Source of the DNA: Marisimplicoccus sp964437815
GTDB taxonomy: Bacteria > Bacteroidota > Bacteroidia > Flavobacteriales > Flavobacteriaceae
DNA: 8,080 bases
Reading direction: 5' to 3'
NCBI GenBank assembly: GCA_964437815.1
Contig: CAYTIE010000039.1
Span: 1 to 8,080 of the forward strand
A model generated the notes under the pieces. It did no database searches. It had not been told where the DNA came from and was given only the letters and a program-made list of their open reading frames with translations. Made by a program: the position numbers and the translations under genes. Of this stretch, positions 1-5,092 are shown piece after piece; the first letter of the stretch is position 1; every line of letters begins with the position of its first letter.

Positions 1-461
1 CACTTAATTCTAAATATAGTAATGGAAAAAATTTAATCTATTTAAATGGTGAGGACGTATCACATGATATTAGATCTGTAGGAATATCTGAAATTGTAAG
101 TGATTTTGCTAAAGAAAAAAGGGTTAGAGAACATGTTTACAAACATCTCAGAGAGTTTTCAAAAAATCAATCTACTGTTATTGATGGAAGAGATATAGGA
201 ACTGTTGTTTTTCCTGATGCAGATTTTAAGTTTTTTTTGTTTGCAAAGCCTGAAATTAGAGCAAAAAGAAGATTTTCTGAAATAAATAAAGATGAAATTA
301 ATTATGATTATGTTTTGGATAATCTTAATTATCGAGATATTACTGATTCAACAAGAGAAATAGCACCTCTAAAGAAAGCTGAGGACTCATACTCTATTGA
401 TGTATCAAATCTTTCAATAGATCAGGTCTTTGAAAAAATACTTAATATAATTAAAAAATAG
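1..461 (+). CDS. cmk: Cytidylate kinase, C-terminal part (5' end outside window)
   Basis: CMP/dCMP kinase transfers phosphate from ATP to CMP or dCMP in the cytoplasm, feeding CTP and dCTP pools. The reading frame is open from the window edge (first whole codon at 3) and gives 152 residues; the family is usually about 225-230 residues, so roughly the first 75-80, including the N-terminal P-loop, lie outside. Visible family signatures, in order: VSHDIRS (fragment residues 19-25) in the CMP-binding region, VR at 41-42, the hallmark DGRDIGTVVFP (61-71), RAKRRF, then RDITDSTREIAPLKKAEDS and IDVSNLSI near the C-terminus. An ATG-like TTG start at 237 lies inside the conserved core and is not a real start. 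It sits directly before rpsA, the same cmk-rpsA order known from many bacteria. No terminator is seen after the TAG stop, so readthrough into rpsA is possible. Identification is firm; only the start is missing. Confidence 0.96.
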   Translation, partial: LNSKYSNGKNLIYLNGEDVSHDIRSVGISEIVSDFAKEKRVREHVYKHLREFSKNQSTVIDGRDIGTVVFPDADFKFFLFAKPEIRAKRRFSEINKDEINYDYVLDNLNYRDITDSTREIAPLKKAEDSYSIDVSNLSIDQVFEKILNIIKK

Positions 462-484
462 TTTCTTAAAATTTCGTTCTAATC

Positions 485-515
485 TTTGTCAATAAGGTAA
501 TTAATTATATTTTTG
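485..515 (+). promoter_or_regulatory. Bacteroidota-type promoter for rpsA
   Basis: A TTTG at 485-488 and TATTTTTG at 508-515 are separated by 19 bases. This matches the known Bacteroidota sigma consensus (TTTG near -33, 19-21 bases, TAnnTTTG near -7) at every fixed position. Transcription would start a few bases after 515, around 518-523, right at the rpsA ATG at 522, so the mRNA would have almost no leader. The motif is also the reason to reject the TTG at 513 as the rpsA start, because that TTG lies inside the -7 box. Confidence 0.72.
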
Positions 516-521
516 CCGTCT

Positions 522-2405
522 ATGATAGAAGAAAATAAATTTGAAACGGATAAAAAGGAGAAATCTTCTAAAAAATCTGTTTCAAAAAAGGCATTATCAG
601 ATCATAATAATGATGATGAATTTTTAAATAACTTTAACTGGCATCAATATCAAGAAGGAATTGATAAGATTGATGAAAAACAGATTAAAGAATTCGAAAA
701 ACTTGTTCAAGCTAATTTTGTTGATACTTCAGATGATAATATAATCTTAGGAAATGTAATTCATTTAACAGAAAGAGATGTTATTATCGATATAAATGCA
801 AAATCAGAAGGTGTTATATCTAGAAACGAATTTAGATATAATCCTGATCTAAAGGTAGGTGACAAAGTTGAAGTTATAGTTGATATTAGAGAGGATAAGA
901 CAGGTCAATTAATTTTATCTCATAAGAAAGCAAGAACAATCAAAGCCTGGGATAAAGTTAATGAGGCTCATGATAAAAATGAAATCGTTCAAGGATACGT
1001 TAAATGTAGAACAAAGGGAGGTATGATTGTTGACGTATTTGGGATTGAAGCATTCCTGCCAGGGTCTCAAATTGATATTAAACCAATTAGAGATTACGAT
1101 CAGTATACTAATAAAAATATGGATTTTAAAGTTGTTAAAATTAATCATGAATTTAAAAATGTTGTGGTATCTCATAAAGCTTTAATTGAAGCAGATTTAG
1201 AAAAACAAAAGAAAGGTATAATAGGTCAACTTGAAAAAGGGCAAGTTCTAGAAGGAACTGTTAAAAATATGACATCTTATGGAGTTTTTATTGACTTAGG
1301 AGGGGTTGATGGATTAATTCATATTACTGATTTATCTTGGACTAGAATTAACCATCCTAGCGAAGTTCTTACACTTGATCAGTCTATTAAAGTTGTAATT
1401 TTAGATTTCGATGATGACAAATCTAAGATTCAACTTGGTTTAAAACAACTAACTGATCATCCATGGGAAAACTTAGGTAATGATATTCAAGAAGGTTCTA
1501 AAATTTCAGGAAAAGTAGTAGTTATTGCTGACTATGGTGCATTTGTTGAAATAAAAGATGGTATAGAAGGTTTGGTACATGTTTCGGAAATGTCTTGGTC
1601 TACTCATTTAAGATCTGCTCAAGATTTTGTTAGTGTTGGAGATTCTATTGAAGCTGTCGTTTTGACTTTAGATAGAGATTCAAGGAAAATGTCTTTAGGT
1701 ATTAAACAATTAACTCAAGATCCGTGGACTGATATAACAAAAAAGTTTCCTGTTGGTTCAAAACATACTGGTAAAGTTAGAAACTTTACAAATTTTGGTG
1801 TTTTTATTGAATTAGAAGAAGGAATAGATGGATTGATTTATATATCGGACCTTTCTTGGTCTAAAAAAATAAAACATCCCTCAGAATTTTTATCTATAGG
1901 TGATATGATTGAAGTAATTGTTCTCGACTTAGATACAGAGGGTAGGAAATTAAGTCTTGGGCATAAGCAAACAAAGGATAATCCTTGGGACATATACGAA
2001 AAAGATTTTGCTGTTGAAACAATTCATAATTCAAAAATTGCTGAAGTAGTTGAAAAAGGAGCAATAATAAATTTTAATGAAGATCTTTCAGCTTTTGTTC
2101 CATATAGGCATTTAGAAAAATCTGATGGTTCTAGGTTAATTAAGGGTGAATTGGCTGATTTTATGATTATAGAGTTTAATAGAGAATTTAAACGAGTTTT
2201 GGCGTCTCATTTATTAACTCATAATAATTCAATAAAAAGTGAAGATGATGCAGAAGAGGTAAAAAAGAAAAAAGTAACAAAGTCAAAAAAGAAAGATGAT
2301 GCAGAAGAGGTAAAAAAGAAAAAAGTGACAAAGTCAAAAAAGAAAGATGATGCAGAAGAGGTAAAAAAGAAAAAAGTGACAAAGTCAAAAAAGAAAGATA
2401 AATAA
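522..2405 (+). CDS. rpsA: 30S ribosomal protein S1 with repeat-built Lys-rich tail
   Basis: S1 is the large RNA-binding protein of the small ribosomal subunit that helps load mRNA. From the ATG at 522 it has 627 residues. After an acidic and Lys-rich N-terminal stretch (about 1-35) come six S1 (OB-fold) domains at roughly 72-137, 155-218, 237-308, 322-395, 409-482 and 497-565. Domains 3-5 are the most regular, each with a YGVF/YGAF/FGVF strand, a G-(I/V)-(D/E)-GL segment and a (D/E)(L/M)SW motif. The sequence, including SEGVISRNEFRYNPDL and KCRTKGGMIVDVFGIEAFLPGS, is the Bacteroidota kind as I remember it. The tail (575-627) is three copies of DDAEEVKKKKVTKSKKK plus DK. A TTG nine bases upstream would add three residues but falls within the promoter. 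There is no Shine-Dalgarno sequence. Translation ends at tandem stops (TAATAA), and an intrinsic terminator follows. Function is certain; the role of the tail is unknown. Confidence 0.97.
   Translation: MIEENKFETDKKEKSSKKSVSKKALSDHNNDDEFLNNFNWHQYQEGIDKIDEKQIKEFEKLVQANFVDTSDDNIILGNVIHLTERDVIIDINAKSEGVISRNEFRYNPDLKVGDKVEVIVDIREDKTGQLILSHKKARTIKAWDKVNEAHDKNEIVQGYVKCRTKGGMIVDVFGIEAFLPGSQIDIKPIRDYDQYTNKNMDFKVVKINHEFKNVVVSHKALIEADLEKQKKGIIGQLEKGQVLEGTVKNMTSYGVFIDLGGVDGLIHITDLSWTRINHPSEVLTLDQSIKVVILDFDDDKSKIQLGLKQLTDHPWENLGNDIQEGSKISGKVVVIADYGAFVEIKDGIEGLVHVSEMSWSTHLRSAQDFVSVGDSIEAVVLTLDRDSRKMSLGIKQLTQDPWTDITKKFPVGSKHTGKVRNFTNFGVFIELEEGIDGLIYISDLSWSKKIKHPSEFLSIGDMIEVIVLDLDTEGRKLSLGHKQTKDNPWDIYEKDFAVETIHNSKIAEVVEKGAIINFNEDLSAFVPYRHLEKSDGSRLIKGELADFMIIEFNREFKRVLASHLLTHNNSIKSEDDAEEVKKKKVTKSKKKDDAEEVKKKKVTKSKKKDDAEEVKKKKVTKSKKKDK
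2244..2396 (+). repeat. Three 51-bp in-frame tandem repeats in the rpsA 3' end
   Basis: Copies lie at 2244-2294, 2295-2345 and 2346-2396. Each encodes the 17 residues DDAEEVKKKKVTKSKKK (eight Lys, four acidic, net about +4). Copies 2 and 3 are identical. Copy 1 differs only by a silent change in its eleventh codon (GTA at 2274-2276 against GTG in the others). Such identity at DNA level, where synonymous drift is free, indicates recent expansion by slippage or unequal recombination. The unit is in frame, so copy number can change without disrupting the gene. Confidence 0.97.
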
Positions 2406-2416
2406 TAAACTTCAGC

Positions 2417-2444
2417 CCCTTCAGTTTTTGAAGGGTTTTTTTTT
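2417..2444 (+). terminator. Intrinsic terminator after rpsA
   Basis: CCCTTCA (2417-2423) pairs perfectly with TGAAGGG (2429-2435) around a 5-base loop, followed directly by nine T (2436-2444). It starts 12 bases after the rpsA stop codon. The stem is one of the few G+C-rich spots in the window. The T tract also supplies the weak -33 region of the pyrR promoter. Confidence 0.92.
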
Positions 2445-2470
2445 ACCTGAATTTAAAATTTATACTTTTG
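2440..2470 (+). promoter_or_regulatory. Probable Bacteroidota-type promoter for the pyrR operon
   Basis: TACTTTTG at 2463-2470 matches TAnnTTTG fully. The expected upstream element 19 bases away falls in the terminator T tract (TTTT at 2440-2443), a 3-of-4 match to TTTG. Transcription would begin near 2474-2477, leaving a leader of only about 10-13 bases before the pyrR ATG at 2487. The -7 box is convincing and well placed; the -33 box is poor, which lowers confidence. Confidence 0.55.
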
Positions 2471-2480
2471 TATTTATACT
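2458..2480 (+). repeat. 9-bp direct repeat ATTTATACT at the pyrR promoter
   Basis: ATTTATACT occurs at 2458-2466 and again at 2472-2480, a spacing of 14 bases. The first copy overlaps the -7 box and the second covers the predicted transcription start. It could be a tandem operator or chance in A+T-rich DNA; the sequence alone cannot tell. Confidence 0.4.
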
Positions 2481-2486
2481 AAAATC

Positions 2487-3023
2487 ATGCAAAAAAAGGT
2501 TCTTTTAAATGCTAATCAGATTGATATAATTATTAATAGACTTGTATGTCAATTAATTGAAAATCATCATGATTTTAGTAATACTGTTTTGATTGGGCTT
2601 CAACCTAGAGGAATTTATTTATTAGAAAAGTTATTAAATGTTCTTTCTGAAAAACATGCAGATAAGAAAATAACTTCGGGTAATCTAGATTACACTTTTT
2701 TTAGAGATGATTTTAGAAGAAATGAAAAAACAATTAAAGTTAAACCATCTAATATTGAAATTTCAATAGAAAGTAAAAAAGTAGTATTAATTGATGATGT
2801 TCTTTTTACGGGGAGAAGTATCAGAGCAGCAATGTCATCAATTGATAGTTATGGTAGACCAGAATCTATTGAATTAATGGTATTAATAGATCGAAGATTT
2901 AAGAGGGAACTGCCAATTCAAGCTAATTATTTTGGAGCAAAAATTGATACTATAGATGGTGATAAAGTTAGTGTAGTTTGGGGAAAAAATAAAAATGACA
3001 ATGTTGTATATATTGAAAAGTAA
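2487..3023 (+). CDS. pyrR: PyrR: pyrimidine operon regulator / uracil phosphoribosyltransferase
   Basis: A type I phosphoribosyltransferase-fold protein of 178 residues, the usual PyrR length. In Firmicutes PyrR binds pyr mRNA in the presence of UMP or UTP and causes attenuation; the protein also has uracil phosphoribosyltransferase activity. Visible signatures: LIGLQPRG (35-42), YTFFRDDFRR (69-78), the PRPP loop VVLIDDVLFTGRS (99-111) with its acidic pair D103-D104, and the PyrR-type C-terminal block LIDRRFKRELPIQANYFGAKIDT (133-155), which separates it from hypoxanthine or adenine phosphoribosyltransferases. The ATG at 2487 follows an A-rich stretch without a Shine-Dalgarno sequence. It is the first gene of the operon, 3 bases before pyrB, which supports a role in pyrimidine metabolism. 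No PyrR binding loop or attenuator is visible in its short leader, so classical attenuation of this operon looks unlikely; it may act as the enzyme, regulate elsewhere, or act on translation. Confidence 0.95.
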   Translation: MQKKVLLNANQIDIIINRLVCQLIENHHDFSNTVLIGLQPRGIYLLEKLLNVLSEKHADKKITSGNLDYTFFRDDFRRNEKTIKVKPSNIEISIESKKVVLIDDVLFTGRSIRAAMSSIDSYGRPESIELMVLIDRRFKRELPIQANYFGAKIDTIDGDKVSVVWGKNKNDNVVYIEK

Positions 3024-3026
3024 ATA

Positions 3027-3968
3027 ATGGAACAATTAAGTGTAGACAATCTATTAGGAATAAAATATATAAAAAGAGATGATATTGAGCTAATTTTTAA
3101 TACAGCAGATCATTTTAAAGAAGTTCTTAATAGGCCAATTAAGAAAGTTCCAAGTTTAAGGGATATAACTATTGCTAATCTTTTTTTTGAAAATAGTACT
3201 AGAACAAAATTATCATTTGAATTAGCAGAAAAAAGGCTTAGTGCAGATGTGATTAATTTTTCAAGTTCATCTTCATCAATAAAGAAAGGTGAAACATTAA
3301 TAGATACTGTAAATAATATTTTAGCAATGAAAGTAGATATGATTGTTATTAGACATCCAAATCCAGGTGCTGCTTTATTGCTTTCTAAAAATGTTGAATC
3401 ATGTATTGTGAATGCTGGTGATGGAACTAATGAACATCCCACACAAGCATTACTTGATGCTTATTCATTAAAGGAAAAGTTAGGTGACTTAAATGGTAGA
3501 AAAATACTTATTGTAGGGGATATACTTCACTCTAGGGTTGCTTTATCAAATATATATGCTCTTAGATTATTAAATGCTAAAATAAAAATATGTAGTCCTT
3601 TAAGTTTAATACCAAGAGAAATTGAATCTTTAGGACTATCTATAGAAACTAATCTTGATAAAGCTTTATCCTGGTGTGATGCAGTTAATGTATTACGCGT
3701 TCAGTATGAAAGAATGGAAAAATCTTATTTTCCTAACAACAGGGAATACACTCTTCTTTATGGACTTGATAAAAAAAAGATAGATCAATTAAAAAAAGAT
3801 ATTTTAATTCTTCATCCTGGACCAATTAATAGAGGAGTTGAGATTACATCTGATATTGTTGAATCAAATAATTCAATAATTTTAGATCAAGTAGAAAATG
3901 GAGTTGCAATTAGAATGGCAGTTATATACTTATTAGCATCAAAAATTAATATTTCAAAAGAGTTATGA
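3027..3968 (+). CDS. pyrB: Aspartate carbamoyltransferase, catalytic chain
   Basis: Joins carbamoyl phosphate and L-aspartate to give N-carbamoyl-L-aspartate, the committed step of de novo pyrimidine synthesis, in the cytoplasm. The 313 residues match the family's usual length. Active-site signatures are complete: the carbamoyl phosphate loop FFENSTRTKLSFE (53-65), the SSSSIKKGETL loop (81-91) with the catalytic Lys at 86/87, HPTQALLDAY (137-146), GDILHSRVALSN (164-175), the aspartate-side VLRVQYER (222-229) and HPGPINRGVEI (263-273). HPTQALLD and the 220s-loop motif fit aspartate rather than ornithine carbamoyltransferase. The ATG lies 3 bases after the pyrR stop, and its TGA overlaps the pdxH ATG (ATGA), so the three are probably translated in sequence. 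No regulatory chain gene pyrI follows it, so allosteric control of the E. coli type is not indicated locally. Confidence 0.97.
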   Translation: MEQLSVDNLLGIKYIKRDDIELIFNTADHFKEVLNRPIKKVPSLRDITIANLFFENSTRTKLSFELAEKRLSADVINFSSSSSSIKKGETLIDTVNNILAMKVDMIVIRHPNPGAALLLSKNVESCIVNAGDGTNEHPTQALLDAYSLKEKLGDLNGRKILIVGDILHSRVALSNIYALRLLNAKIKICSPLSLIPREIESLGLSIETNLDKALSWCDAVNVLRVQYERMEKSYFPNNREYTLLYGLDKKKIDQLKKDILILHPGPINRGVEITSDIVESNNSIILDQVENGVAIRMAVIYLLASKINISKEL

Positions 3969-4603
3969 AACTATTTAATCATAGAAAATTATACGGTCAA
4001 GATTCCTTAAGTATAGATGATGTTGGTGATAACCCAATGAATTTTTTTGTGAAGTGGTTCAAAGAAGCTAAAAATTCTGAGAAAGTAATTGAAGTAAATG
4101 CGATGACAGTTTCAACTGTAGATAAGAATAGTTTACCTTCATCAAGGGTAGTTTTGTTGAAGGAGATTAAGGATAGGAGTTTGATATTTTTTACAAATTA
4201 TAAGAGTAAAAAAGGAGAAGAGATAAATGATAACCCAAATATTTGCGCATCATTCTATTGGGCTCCTTTAGAAAGGCAAGTTATTTTTAAAGGTATTGCT
4301 AAAAAATGTTCAAAAAATTATTCGGAAACCTATTTTAAATCTAGGCCTTTTAAGAGTCAAATTAGTGCTATAATATCAAATCAAAGTCAAATAATTTCAA
4401 GTTATGATGAATTACTAAAGAGGTATAATAAATTCTTAAAAGAAAATAAAAAATCAGATTTAAAAAGGCCAAGTAATTGGGGTGGGATAGAGATTTTTAT
4501 TCAAGAAATAGAATTTTGGCAAGGTAGAGAGAACAGGTTACACAACAGGGTAGTATGTAGTTTTATTAACAATAAATGGGAAACTAAACTTTTATCTCCA
4601 TAA
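3965..4603 (+). CDS. pdxH: Pyridoxine/pyridoxamine 5'-phosphate oxidase
   Basis: FMN enzyme that oxidises pyridoxine or pyridoxamine 5'-phosphate to pyridoxal 5'-phosphate with oxygen; soluble homodimer. The 212 residues match the family. Seen in order: NAM (45-47), the FMN-binding RVVLLK (61-66), FFTNYKSKKG (75-84), RQV (104-106), the phosphate-binding Tyr/Arg/Ser set Y123, R127 and S131 with the same spacing as E. coli 129/133/137, SNQS (138-141), WGG (172-174) and EFWQGRENRLHNR (183-195), where R191 and H193 match the substrate-contacting Arg197 and His199. Two departures stand out: the near-invariant RLHDR reads RLHNR (N194), and the usual terminal R-L-x-P reads L-L-S-P. All other key residues remain, so I expect an active enzyme. 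The start overlaps the pyrB stop by 4 bases, a sign of translational coupling. Oxygen dependence implies an aerobic or microaerobic host. Confidence 0.96.
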   Translation: MKLFNHRKLYGQDSLSIDDVGDNPMNFFVKWFKEAKNSEKVIEVNAMTVSTVDKNSLPSSRVVLLKEIKDRSLIFFTNYKSKKGEEINDNPNICASFYWAPLERQVIFKGIAKKCSKNYSETYFKSRPFKSQISAIISNQSQIISSYDELLKRYNKFLKENKKSDLKRPSNWGGIEIFIQEIEFWQGRENRLHNRVVCSFINNKWETKLLSP

Positions 4604-5092
4604 ATGAAAACTATTACTTTTCTAAGACATTCAAAATCTTCATGGGATTATAATGTATCTGATATTGATAGACCATTAAATGAGTTTGGAATTGAAAAAA
4701 TAAAAAAAATTGCTGATCAATCAAAAGATCAATTTATTTCTACTGAGAAATTCTTCACAAGCCCTGCAAATAGAGCTATTCATACTTGTTTGATATTGTT
4801 ACATCGTTTGTCTATAAATACTAGTAAGATTAATGTTTGTAAAGATTTGTATACATTTAATTATAAAGATGTATTTGAGTTTATAAAACAGATTGATAAT
4901 AATTACTCTAATATTACTTTAGTTGGTCATAATCCAGCTTATACAGAAATTTCAAATTATTTTTCTGAAAATAAAATTCTAAATTTGCCAACTGCAAGAT
5001 GGTTTTCTGTAAAATTTGATTCTAATAAATGGTCAGATATTTTTAAGCTAAAACCAACTTTTTACTCAAACAATATAAAAAGTGAAAAATAA
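4604..5092 (+). CDS. SixA-type histidine phosphatase
   Basis: A 162-residue member of the histidine phosphatase (phosphoglycerate mutase-like) superfamily, small SixA branch. The catalytic RH motif is at the N-terminus, FLRHSKSSW (6-14) with R8 and H9, followed by DRPLNEFG (22-29), the second arginine in SPANRAIHT (53-61, R57) and the second catalytic His in LVGHNPAY (106-113, H109). E. coli SixA removes phosphate from phosphohistidine on regulatory phosphotransfer proteins; the real substrate here cannot be read from sequence, and small-molecule phosphatase activity is equally possible. The ATG follows the pdxH TAA with no spacer, and the 3' end overlaps ppk1 by 11 bases. Its place beside polyphosphate kinase and exopolyphosphatase suggests a link to phosphate or polyphosphate metabolism, but that is inference from context. 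No signal peptide or membrane segment is visible. Family assignment is firm; I leave the symbol empty because orthology to E. coli sixA is not shown. Confidence 0.9.
   Translation: MKTITFLRHSKSSWDYNVSDIDRPLNEFGIEKIKKIADQSKDQFISTEKFFTSPANRAIHTCLILLHRLSINTSKINVCKDLYTFNYKDVFEFIKQIDNNYSNITLVGHNPAYTEISNYFSENKILNLPTARWFSVKFDSNKWSDIFKLKPTFYSNNIKSEK

Noticed and set aside
237..461. A separate 74-residue gene starting at 237
   Set aside because: The frame is open to the window edge and encodes conserved cytidylate kinase motifs upstream of 237, so this is only the C-terminal part of cmk.
513..521. TTG at 513 as the rpsA start, adding Met-Pro-Ser
   Set aside because: The TTG is part of the -7 promoter box (508-515) and would lie upstream of the predicted transcription start; the ATG at 522 is a better start.
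915..1175. Minus-strand open frame within rpsA, and similar ones at 3110-3442, 6587-6811 and 7753-7941
   Set aside because: All lie entirely inside strongly identified genes, resemble no family I know and have the composition expected of antisense frames in A+T-rich DNA.
2188..2388. Minus-strand frame with repeated Leu/Phe/Ser-rich units
   Set aside because: It is the complement of the Lys-rich repeats of rpsA; its membrane-like look comes from reading AAA/AAG codons backwards.
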